A stretch of 47,237 nucleotides of DNA from Bog-756 sp035949055 (GTDB taxonomy: Bacteria; Actinomycetota; Acidimicrobiia; Acidimicrobiales; RAAP-2). Under the pieces are notes generated by a model, which did not search any database, was not told the origin of the DNA, and was given only the letters and a program-made list of their open reading frames with translations. Of the stretch, positions 1 through 7,843 are shown piece by piece; position 1 is the first letter of the stretch, and every line of letters starts with the position of its first letter. Location: contig DASZIO010000009.1 in NCBI GenBank assembly GCA_035949055.1, positions 1 through 47,237 of the forward strand, read 5' to 3'. Both the position numbers and the translations under genes were made by a program.

Positions 1-55
1 ACCGCCTAGTGGCTGGATAGTGGCTAGTGATTCGGAGATACCCGCTTTGACCTAG

Positions 56-128
56 AGCCTGGGAGGAGAATCGAACTCCTGACCTACGCATTACGAGTGC
101 GTTGCTCTACCGACTGAGCTACCCAGGC
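56..128 (-). tRNA. tRNA-Thr (anticodon CGT)
   Basis: Read on the minus strand this folds as a full cloverleaf. The 7-bp acceptor stem is GCCTGGG/CCCAGGC. The D arm is GCTC/GAGC, the anticodon stem ACGCA/TGCGT with loop CTCGTAA, and the T arm AGGAG/CTCCT with a TTCGATT loop. The anticodon CGT reads ACG, so it charges threonine. CCA is not encoded. It lies downstream of the topA-tmk-holB genes on the same strand. Confidence 0.96.
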
Positions 129-246
129 GCGGTGGAACACGCTACCGGACCGACGACGACCCACCCGTGGGAGCCGCGGACCGAGGGGTCGGCCGGGAGC
201 GCGCCCGACCAACCCCACGGTCGGAGCCGGGCGGCCGCGTCCCGAC

Positions 247-1401
247 TCAGCCGATCATGCCCGACAGCTCGACCATCAACGCCTCCATCATGAGGGACTC
301 GTTGGCGTTGCGGCCCAATGCCACCGAGGCGTCCCCGATGGCCTCCACCTGGCGCGCCACCCGCCGGCTCTCGGCTGCACGGCCCGTGGAGGTGGACTCC
401 CCCCCGGCGGCCACCATGGCGGACAGCCGGTCGCGGTACACCTCGGCCAGCGCGGCCAATCCGAACCGGAGGTCGTCGGTGCGCCAGCGCCGCTCCTCGC
501 GCTTGTGACGCTCTTCGATCTGCCGCCGGCCGGTGATGCCGCGGGCCCCGGTCATCTCGGCCTGCTCGGTCAGGGCGGCGAGCTCCTCTGCGTGCCGCTC
601 CCGGAGCGGCTCGAGGGCCCCGTCAGCCGACGCCAGGAGCTCGGAAGCCACCACCGCCGCCGACGCCCCGGTCCCATCCAGCCGGGAAGGTACCGACCGC
701 CACTGCTCCTGGCGGGCGCGATAGCCGGGATCGTTCACCAGCAGGCTGGCTCGATCCAAGCGGCCACCCGACGCCCGGGCCACCGACTCGGCCTGGTCGC
801 CGGCCACACCGCGGCCTTTCAACCATTCGGCGACAGCATCCTCGGAAACCGGGTCGAAGGCGATCTGCACGCACCGGCTGGCGATGGTGGTCAGGATGGA
901 CGGAAGATCGTCGGCGACCAGCACGAACACGGTGGCCGGAGGTGGCTCCTCCACCGTCTTGAGCAGCGCGGGAACGGCCCGTTCGGCCAAATGGAGATCG
1001 GTGATCATCAACACCTGGCGCGCCGACTCGAACGGGCGACGCTGGGCCCGGCCCACGATCAGCCGGGCCTCGTCCACATCGAGGGCGGCACCGGACCGCT
1101 CGACCACCACCAGGTCGGGATGGGTCCCAGCCAGGGCCCTGCGACACGTGTTGCAGGTTCCGCATCCCCCCGACGGGCACAGCAGCGAGGCGGCCAGGCC
1201 GCGGGCCGCGGCGCGCTTCCCCGAGCCGGGGGGACCGTGCAACAGATAGGCGTGCACCGGCCGGCGGGCTGCGGCCGACAGTTGGGACACAGCACGGTCC
1301 TGGCCGACCACCTCGGCGAAGAGCGCCGCCGAGGGCAGGGGACTCGACGCCGCCACGTCGTCGCCCGGCTCCGAGCGCGGACTGGGGGCGTTATCGGGCA
1401 T
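247..1401 (-). CDS. holB: DNA polymerase III delta' subunit
   Basis: A 384-residue clamp-loader subunit that helps load the sliding clamp at the replication fork. After a short acidic leader, the AAA+ region begins near residue 28 (FAEVVGQDRAV). It has a P-loop-like GPPGSGKR, a zinc-binding Cys cluster (CPSGGCGTCNTC) and the sensor-like motif TIASRCVQIAF typical of the DnaX/HolB family. The C-terminal third is charged and poorly conserved, as is usual for delta'. The gene overlaps the end of tmk by 11 bp, so translation is probably coupled. The order topA-tmk-holB is familiar in actinobacteria. Identity is secure; catalytic competence of the ATPase site is not implied. Confidence 0.9.
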   Translation of the reverse strand: MPDNAPSPRSEPGDDVAASSPLPSAALFAEVVGQDRAVSQLSAAARRPVHAYLLHGPPGSGKRAAARGLAASLLCPSGGCGTCNTCRRALAGTHPDLVVVERSGAALDVDEARLIVGRAQRRPFESARQVLMITDLHLAERAVPALLKTVEEPPPATVFVLVADDLPSILTTIASRCVQIAFDPVSEDAVAEWLKGRGVAGDQAESVARASGGRLDRASLLVNDPGYRARQEQWRSVPSRLDGTGASAAVVASELLASADGALEPLRERHAEELAALTEQAEMTGARGITGRRQIEERHKREERRWRTDDLRFGLAALAEVYRDRLSAMVAAGGESTSTGRAAESRRVARQVEAIGDASVALGRNANESLMMEALMVELSGMIG

Positions 1402-2026
1402 GCTGCGGTGCCGAACCGATGGTGGTCGACACGCCAGTCCACACTGCCGCCGCCACCGCTTCCACCGAGCCCGTGCCGTCGACCACGATCCAGGGTGTGG
1501 TGGCCTCGGCCGACAACCGGCGGTAGCCGTCGGCCACCCGTTGCAGGAAACCGTTGCCCTGGCGCTCGAGACGGTCGTCGGGCGATCCCTTCCGGCGCGA
1601 GGCGGCCACTGACACCGGGACGTCGATGAGGACGGTCACGTCGGGGGTCACCCCACCGGTTGCCCATTCGATGAGCCGCTCCAGCACCGCGAGATCCAGT
1701 CCCCGCCCGTACCCCTGGTAGGCGAGTGTGGAGGCTGCATACCGGTCGGTGACGACCCAGGTGCCCGCGTCCAGCGCCGGCCGCACCACCTCGGCCACAT
1801 GCTGGGCCCGGTCCGCGGCCATCAGCAACGCTTCGGTCCTTCCGGCCACCGGCGCCTCACCCGGGTCGAGCAGCAACTGCCGGAGCGAGGCCCCGAGGTC
1901 GGTCGCGCCGGGCTCGAACGTGAGCCGCGCCCCGAGACGGTCGGCCAACCGCTGGGCTTGGGTGGACTTGCCGCAGCCGTCGATGCCTTCGAGTGCGATC
2001 AGGCGACCCCGTCCGGTCTGGCTCAC
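1391..2026 (-). CDS. tmk: thymidylate kinase
   Basis: A 211-residue kinase that phosphorylates dTMP to dTDP for DNA precursor supply. It opens with the P-loop EGIDGCGKST near residue 14. The DRYAAST segment, the family's dTMP-binding DR(Y/H) region, lies near residue 94, and a lid region follows (RRKGSPDDRLERQG). Length matches bacterial Tmk. The start ATG overlaps the topA stop as ATGA, and the 3' end overlaps holB, so the three genes read as one unit. The protein ends with a short nonconserved tail (GSAPQHAR). Confidence 0.95.
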   Translation of the reverse strand: MSQTGRGRLIALEGIDGCGKSTQAQRLADRLGARLTFEPGATDLGASLRQLLLDPGEAPVAGRTEALLMAADRAQHVAEVVRPALDAGTWVVTDRYAASTLAYQGYGRGLDLAVLERLIEWATGGVTPDVTVLIDVPVSVAASRRKGSPDDRLERQGNGFLQRVADGYRRLSAEATTPWIVVDGTGSVEAVAAAVWTGVSTTIGSAPQHAR

Positions 2027-5000
2027 GCGGGGTCGTCGGCCCCCGGCGCGGCACCCAGCGCCGCGTCGTCCTCTGCTGCCGTGTCGGACCCCGTCGTAGG
2101 CGCCACCGCTGTGTGGGATGTGGCCGGGTTGGCCGGCCTCCGCTTCGTCCCGGCCGTCGCCGTGGCCTTCTTCCTAGTCGAGGCAGTCTTCGCGGTTGTC
2201 TTCCTCGCCGTGGCTTTCTTCGCCGTGGCTTTCTTCGCCGTGGCTTTCTTCGCCGCGGCTTTCTTCGCCGTGGCTTTCTTGGCCGCGGCCTTCTTCGCGG
2301 ACTGCTTCCGGGTCGCCGGTCCCGCGGCGCGGCGCTCGGCCAGCAACTCGGCCGCCCGCTCGTCGGTCAGGCTCTCCACGTCGTCGCCGCGGCGCAACGA
2401 GGCGTTGGTCGTTCCGTCGGTGACATACGGTCCGAAGCGACCGTCCTTGACCACCATGGTGACCCCGGTGCCCGGGTCGGCGCCCAGCTCGCGCAGCGGG
2501 CCCTTGGCATTGCGGCCCCGGGTCTTCGGCTGAGCGAAGAGCGCCATCGCCTCGTCCAGGTCCACCGTCAGGATCTGGTCCTCGGTCACCAGGCTCCTGG
2601 TGTCGGACCCCCGTTTGAGGTAGGGCCCGAATCGGCCGTTATGAGCCACGATCTCCTCACCTGTCGCGGGGTCGGTGCCGACCACCCGAGGGATGCGCAG
2701 CAGGTCGAGTGCCTGGTCGAACGTAAGCGTGGCCGGCGACATCGAGGCGAACAACGACGACGTCCGGGGTTTTGGGCCCCCATCGACCAACTCCCCGAGC
2801 TGCACGTAGGGCCCGAACCGGCCGGCGCGCACCTGCACCGGCAACCCGGTCTCGGGGTCCTCGCCGAGCACCCGGTCCGAAGAGGGCGCCGCGAGCAGCT
2901 CCTCGGCTCGTCCGACCGTCAACTCGTCGGGGGCCAGGTCATCGGGCACCGACACCCGGTCGTCGCCGCGTTGGAGGTACGGCCCGTAGCGACCGACCCG
3001 AGCCACGATGGCCACGCCGTCCGTACCGGTGCCGATGGGGATGGAGTTGATTTCGCGGGCGTCGATCTCCCCGAGATAGGTGCTCACCTCCCGCTTGAGA
3101 CCGAGCCCCTGCCCGTTGCGGGCCGACCCGGCCTTGCCGTCGGACATCCCGTCCTTGGCTGCATCGGAGGCACCGTCGCCGAAGTAGAAGCGGGTGAGCC
3201 AGGGGAGGGACTCCTCGTCCCCGGCCGCGATGGCGTCGAGGTCGTCCTCCATCGAAGCCGTGAACCCGTAGTCGACCAGATCGGAGAAGTACCGCTCGAG
3301 CAGCCCGACCACGGCGAACGCGGTGAACGACGGTACGAGGGCCGTGCCCTTCTTCCAGACGTAGCCGCGGTCGAGGATGGTGGCGATGACACTCGCATAG
3401 GTGGACGGCCGCCCCACGCCGAGCTCCTCCATGGCCTTCACCAGCGATGCCTCGGTGTAACGGGCCGGCGGCTGGGTGGTGTGCGAACCGGGCTCGAGGT
3501 CGGACACCGACACCGGGTCGCCCTCGGCCATGGGCGGCAGGTGCACCTCGCGGTCGGCCAGCTCGGCCTCGGGGTCGTCCTCGCCCTCGACGTAGGCCCG
3601 CAGGAAGCCCGGGAACTGGATGACCTTGCCCGAGGCGGAGAACTCGGCTTCGCGACGGCCCGCGCCGGCGGTGTCCGTCGACGTGCCCACCAGCCGGACC
3701 TGGGCGCTCGTGCCGGTGGCGTCGTTCATCTGTGAGGCCACGGTGCGCTTCCAGATGAGCTCGTAGAGCCGCAACTCGTCACCGGAGAGCGAGCGGGCCG
3801 CCTCGTCCGGGGTGCGGAACGTGTCTCCGGCCGGTCGGATGGCCTCGTGGGCCTCCTGGGCGTTCTTGACCTTCCGCTCGTAGCGTCGCGGTTGGGCCGG
3901 CACGAAGTCCGGACCGTAGAGCGCAGCGGCCTGGGTCCGTGCCGCAGAGAGCGCCTCGCTCGACAACGTGGTCGAGTCGGTCCGCATGTAGGTGATCCAG
4001 CCGTCCTCGTAGAGGCGCTGGGCGACCTGCATGGCCCGCCGGGAGCCGAACCGGAGCTTTCGACCCGCCTCCTGCTGCAGCGTCGAGGTCATGAAGGGCG
4101 CGGCCGGTGAGCGGCGGAATGGCTTCTCGGTCAGCGACTTGACGGTGAAGTGCGCGCCGTCGAGACCGGTGGCGAGCGTCCGGGCCGCGTCCTCGTCGAG
4201 CACGACCACCGAACCGGGCGAGGCCAGGGTGCCGGTCTGCTCGAAGTCGCGTCCCGAGGCCAGGGGCACCCCGTCCACCGCGGCCAGGGATGCCGAGAAC
4301 GAGCTGGGGGCGCCTTCGGCCGCGGGCGTGGCGGCGGTGGTGAAGGTGGCATCGATCCCCCACCACCCGGCGGGGCGGAACGCGATCCGCGACCGTTCCC
4401 GCTCGACCACCATCCGGGTGGCGACGCTCTGCACCCGGCCCGCCGACAGCCGGGGCATGATCTTCTTCCACAGGACCGGCGATACCTCGTAGCCGTACAG
4501 GCGGTCGAGGATCCGACGGGCCTCCTGGGCGTCGACCAGCCGGCGGTCGAGGTCTCGCCACTCGTTGACGGCGCGCTCGATGGCCGGGCGGGTGATCTCG
4601 TGGAAGACCATCCGCTTCACCGGCACCCGGGGGGCCAGCACCTCGAGCAGGTGCCAGGCGATCGACTCGCCTTCGCGGTCCTCGTCCGAGGCCAGATAGA
4701 CCTCACTGGCCTGCTTCACCAGCTGCTTCAACTTGGCCACCTGGGACTTCTTGTCGGAGGAGACCACATACAGGGGCTTGAAGCCGTTGTCGACATCGAC
4801 CCCGAGCCGGGACCAGGCCTCGCCCTTGTAAGCGGCGGGAACCTCGTCCGCCCGGCGGGGGAGGTCCCGGATGTGCCCGATGGAGGACTCGACCACGTAC
4901 CCGGACCCGAGCAGGCCGGCGATGGTCTTGGCCTTGGCCGGAGACTCGACGATGACCAGGGGTTTTGCTCCGTTGCCCGGTCGCGTCCCACCCCCCCGGG

Positions 5001-5055
5001 CACCGTTTCTGGTGCCGGTGTCGGTGGTGGTCGGGGTGACGTCGGTCGGTGCCAT
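2023..5055 (-). CDS. topA: DNA topoisomerase I
   Basis: A type IA topoisomerase of about 1010 residues that relaxes negative supercoils. The TOPRIM domain starts with LVIVESPAKAKTI near residue 34 and has the metal site SDEDREGES. The active-site Tyr lies in GWITYMRTDS (about Y356). C-terminal repeats with a GR(F/Y)GPY core occur several times, followed by a Lys/Ala-rich tail typical of actinobacterial TopA. The reading frame stays open to a TTG at 5097, but that TTG is part of a TTGACA hexamer, so the ATG at 5055 is the better start. No strong ribosome site precedes it. A hairpin separates it from hppA upstream. The gene is linked to tmk by a 4-bp overlap. Confidence 0.95.
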   Translation of the reverse strand: MAPTDVTPTTTDTGTRNGARGGGTRPGNGAKPLVIVESPAKAKTIAGLLGSGYVVESSIGHIRDLPRRADEVPAAYKGEAWSRLGVDVDNGFKPLYVVSSDKKSQVAKLKQLVKQASEVYLASDEDREGESIAWHLLEVLAPRVPVKRMVFHEITRPAIERAVNEWRDLDRRLVDAQEARRILDRLYGYEVSPVLWKKIMPRLSAGRVQSVATRMVVERERSRIAFRPAGWWGIDATFTTAATPAAEGAPSSFSASLAAVDGVPLASGRDFEQTGTLASPGSVVVLDEDAARTLATGLDGAHFTVKSLTEKPFRRSPAAPFMTSTLQQEAGRKLRFGSRRAMQVAQRLYEDGWITYMRTDSTTLSSEALSAARTQAAALYGPDFVPAQPRRYERKVKNAQEAHEAIRPAGDTFRTPDEAARSLSGDELRLYELIWKRTVASQMNDATGTSAQVRLVGTSTDTAGAGRREAEFSASGKVIQFPGFLRAYVEGEDDPEAELADREVHLPPMAEGDPVSVSDLEPGSHTTQPPARYTEASLVKAMEELGVGRPSTYASVIATILDRGYVWKKGTALVPSFTAFAVVGLLERYFSDLVDYGFTASMEDDLDAIAAGDEESLPWLTRFYFGDGASDAAKDGMSDGKAGSARNGQGLGLKREVSTYLGEIDAREINSIPIGTGTDGVAIVARVGRYGPYLQRGDDRVSVPDDLAPDELTVGRAEELLAAPSSDRVLGEDPETGLPVQVRAGRFGPYVQLGELVDGGPKPRTSSLFASMSPATLTFDQALDLLRIPRVVGTDPATGEEIVAHNGRFGPYLKRGSDTRSLVTEDQILTVDLDEAMALFAQPKTRGRNAKGPLRELGADPGTGVTMVVKDGRFGPYVTDGTTNASLRRGDDVESLTDERAAELLAERRAAGPATRKQSAKKAAAKKATAKKAAAKKATAKKATAKKATARKTTAKTASTRKKATATAGTKRRPANPATSHTAVAPTTGSDTAAEDDAALGAAPGADDPA
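2166..2300 (-). repeat. Lys/Ala tail repeats in topA
   Basis: In-frame direct repeats of about 15 bp, built on the + strand unit GTGGCTTTCTTCGCC and its variants. They encode KKATAKKAAAKKA-type units at the TopA C-terminus. The codon-level repetition suggests slippage-prone expansion. Such basic tails are known in mycobacterial and streptomycete TopA, where they affect strand passage and processivity. Confidence 0.85.
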
Positions 5056-5110
5056 GGCTTGTGGGCAAGGGTGAACGGTGGTGCGAGCCGTTGTCAACCT
5101 GCGGGTCCGG

Positions 5111-5135
5111 TCACCGGCCCGGAACGGGCCGGTGA
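5111..5135 (-). terminator. hairpin between hppA and topA
   Basis: A perfect 11-bp inverted repeat (TCACCGGCCCG / CGGGCCGGTGA) with a 3-nt loop lies between the hppA stop and the topA start. No U-tract follows, which is common for hairpin terminators in very GC-rich genomes. Just after it on the minus strand is a TTGACA hexamer (5091-5096) that could be the -35 of a topA promoter, although no good -10 was found. Confidence 0.5.
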
Positions 5136-5150
5136 GCTGGGCGGTAGCCC

Positions 5151-7556
5151 TCAGTCGTGGGCGGCTTCCACTGCCACCGTAGCGGCCTGCTCGAGTGCGG
5201 TGGCCTCGGCCGCCGGGAGCTCGCTGTCCATGGCATCGGTCTTGCGCTTGGAGAAGGCGATGGCCGCCAGGAGCACGACCAGGGCCACCCCGGCGATGGC
5301 CAGGCGTGCCCCGGTGTGGACGCGCAAGGTGATGACCGCCGGCAGGATGAGCAGGGAGACCAGGTTCATCACCTTGATCAGCGGGTTGAGGGCGGGGCCG
5401 GCGGTGTCCTTGAAGGGGTCGCCGATGGTGTCACCGATGACCGCCGCCTTGTGGGCGTCCGATCCCTTGCCGCCTTCGTTGCCGTCTTCGATGAACTTCT
5501 TGGCGTTGTCCCACGCCCCGCCGGAGTTGGACAGGAAATTGGCCATGAGCTGCCCGGTGAGGATGGCCCCGACCAGGAACGCCCCGAGCGCCAGATAGTT
5601 GATGCCGAATCCCACGATGACCGGCGAGAGCACGGCAAGCAGGGCGGGTGTGGCCAGCTCGCGCTGGGCGGCGGTGGTGCAGATGGCGATGACCTTCCCG
5701 TATTCGGGCTTTTCCGTGTAGTCCATGATGCCGGGGTGCTCACGGAACTGGCGGCGGACCTCCTGGACGACCGTGCCGGCCGAGCGCCCGACCGCCCGGA
5801 TGGCCAGCGCCGAGAAGATGAATGCGATCGAACCGCCGATGAGCAAGCCGATGAAGACGGTCGGGTGTGAGACGTTGATCGACGTCTGGGGAAGGTCGAA
5901 GAGCCAGTTGACCGGGGCGAACGCGGGGGCATGGAGCCCGAGTTGCGAGCCGATGGTCTCGATGAACGAGGCGAACAGGGCGATCGAGGCGATCACGGCC
6001 GAGCCGATGGCCACCCCCTTCGTCACCGCCTTGGTGGTGTTGCCCACGGCGTCGAGACTGACCATGACCCGCTCGGCGTCGCCGGTGAACTCCCCGGACA
6101 TCTCGGCCACCCCGGCGGCATTGTCCGACACCGGGCCGAAGCTGTCCTCCGACACGATCATCCCTGCGGTGGACAAAAGACCGATGCCGGTGAGGGAGAT
6201 GAGGTACAGCGAGAGCTCGATGTTGCCACCGGCCAGCCCGATGGACACTGCGATGGCCAGCACGATGGCGATGATGGCCCACACCGATGACTCGAGTCCG
6301 AGTGAGATGCCGGCCAGAGTCAGGGTGGCCGGCCCGGTCCGGGCGGTCTCGGCCACCTCCTTCACCGGGCTCCGTTCGGTCGAGGTGAAGTGCTCGGTGA
6401 TCTGGCTGGCCACCAGCATGAGGATCACGCCGGTGAGCACCGCATAGAACGCCTTCCAGTAGTGAAGGTAGGCCCCGGCCACCACCGCGGTGCCGGCGAT
6501 GGTGAGGAGGCCCGCCGTCCACACGCCCCGGTTGATCGGGGCCATAGCGTTGCGGTCGTTGCGACCGGCCCGCACCACCAGCACGCCCACGATGGTGGCG
6601 AGGATGCCGATGGCCGGTACGGCGATGGGGAAGACGACCGTTTTGGCCGCGTCGGCGCCGCGGTGGATCGACGAGAAGGCGGTAACGCCGAGGATGATCG
6701 AGGCGATGATCGTGATGACGTACGACTCGAAGAGGTCGGCAGCCATGCCGGCGCAGTCGCCCACGTTGTCCCCCACATTGTCGGCGATGGTGGCGGCGTT
6801 GCGGGGGTCGTCCTCGGGGATCCCCGCTTCCACCTTGCCGACCAGGTCGGCCCCAACGTCGGCCGCCTTGGTGAAGATGCCGCCGCCGACTCGCATGAAC
6901 AGGGCGAGCAGTGAGGCGCCGAAGCCGAACCCGATGAGCACCGAGGTGGCGGTGTTCTGGAAGACGAGCACGATGACGGTGGCCCCGAGCAGGCCGAGCC
7001 CTACGCAGAGCAGCCCAGTGATGGCGCCGGTGCGGAAGGCGACCCGAAGGGCGGGTGGCATGCGGCCCTCTCGCGCCGCCGCCGCGGTGCGGACGTTGCC
7101 ACGGACGGCCAGGCTCATGCCGATGAACCCGGTGAGCCCCGAGCACAGGGCGCCGGCCAGAAAGCAGATCACCCGATAGATCCCGGCCTCGGCGAAGGTG
7201 AGGTCGGTGACCGTCTGGTGGGCCACCACCACGTGGCCCCCACCCAGCAGCAGCACGTGGGTGACGGTATGGGTGACCTTGGTGGCGGTGAAGAAGATGA
7301 GCACGGCGAGGGGGATGATGATGATCCCGATGGTCTTGAACTGCCGCGACAAGAAGGCCTCGGCTCCCTCCTGGATGGCCTTGGCGATGTCCTTCATCGA
7401 CGCCGTCCCCTGGTCGGCAGCGAGCACGCCCCGCACGAGCAGCAGGCCGGCCGTGATCGAGGCCAATGCGCAGGCCAGCGCGAAGTACAACCAGACCTTT
7501 TCGGAGCTCGAAAGGAGAAAAGCCTGGTAACCCCCTTCAGCCAGGAGGTGGGTCAT
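5151..7556 (-). CDS. hppA: K+-independent H+-translocating pyrophosphatase
   Basis: An 801-residue membrane-integral pyrophosphatase that couples PPi hydrolysis to proton export, with about 16 membrane segments. The active-site motifs are present: GADLVGKVEAGIPEDDPRN, then DNVGDNVGDCAGMAADLFE, and near the C-terminus GDTIGDPFKDTAGPALNP. At about residue 509 the motif reads GNTTKA. Lysine here, rather than alanine, marks the K+-independent proton-pumping subfamily. An AAGGGAG ribosome site lies 8 nt before the ATG. The 287 bp upstream (7557-7843), which separates it from the permease gene, shows no clear promoter. It is apparently monocistronic. Identity is very secure; the ion preference is inferred from one diagnostic residue. 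Confidence 0.95.
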   Translation of the reverse strand: MTHLLAEGGYQAFLLSSSEKVWLYFALACALASITAGLLLVRGVLAADQGTASMKDIAKAIQEGAEAFLSRQFKTIGIIIIPLAVLIFFTATKVTHTVTHVLLLGGGHVVVAHQTVTDLTFAEAGIYRVICFLAGALCSGLTGFIGMSLAVRGNVRTAAAAREGRMPPALRVAFRTGAITGLLCVGLGLLGATVIVLVFQNTATSVLIGFGFGASLLALFMRVGGGIFTKAADVGADLVGKVEAGIPEDDPRNAATIADNVGDNVGDCAGMAADLFESYVITIIASIILGVTAFSSIHRGADAAKTVVFPIAVPAIGILATIVGVLVVRAGRNDRNAMAPINRGVWTAGLLTIAGTAVVAGAYLHYWKAFYAVLTGVILMLVASQITEHFTSTERSPVKEVAETARTGPATLTLAGISLGLESSVWAIIAIVLAIAVSIGLAGGNIELSLYLISLTGIGLLSTAGMIVSEDSFGPVSDNAAGVAEMSGEFTGDAERVMVSLDAVGNTTKAVTKGVAIGSAVIASIALFASFIETIGSQLGLHAPAFAPVNWLFDLPQTSINVSHPTVFIGLLIGGSIAFIFSALAIRAVGRSAGTVVQEVRRQFREHPGIMDYTEKPEYGKVIAICTTAAQRELATPALLAVLSPVIVGFGINYLALGAFLVGAILTGQLMANFLSNSGGAWDNAKKFIEDGNEGGKGSDAHKAAVIGDTIGDPFKDTAGPALNPLIKVMNLVSLLILPAVITLRVHTGARLAIAGVALVVLLAAIAFSKRKTDAMDSELPAAEATALEQAATVAVEAAHD

Positions 7557-7843
7557 CGGTGGGGCTCCCTTCGGTTCACTGCGTCATTTCGATTCGCTGC
7601 GTGGTTAGGTTCGGACACGCCGGTGCCGCGGCCGCCCACGACCAGAGACATTGTCCCCCTGCGAGCAACAGCCATGCGGCCTGGGCCGAGGCGCGCCTTA
7701 TCAGTGCGCCCAATCCGGCAACGGGGCCAGAAGATACTGACAATTGGGGGCGCCGGGCAAGGTAGGCGCCAAGCTGGGTGGGCCAGGGCGAAGCCGGGCG
7801 GGCGGGGCTGGGGCAGAGCCGACCCTCTCCGGCCCGGCCCGGG

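Noticed and set aside
1993..3735. 580-codon plus-strand frame opposite topA
   Set aside because: Arg/Gly/His-rich composition without motifs; a shadow of topA.
6228..6240. CCGGCCAGCCCGA, matching the 3' end of tRNA-Pro, as a possible attachment-site copy
   Set aside because: It lies inside conserved hppA coding sequence on the far side of the tRNA; a similar chance match occurs near 39672. No true duplicate of the tRNA end was found downstream.
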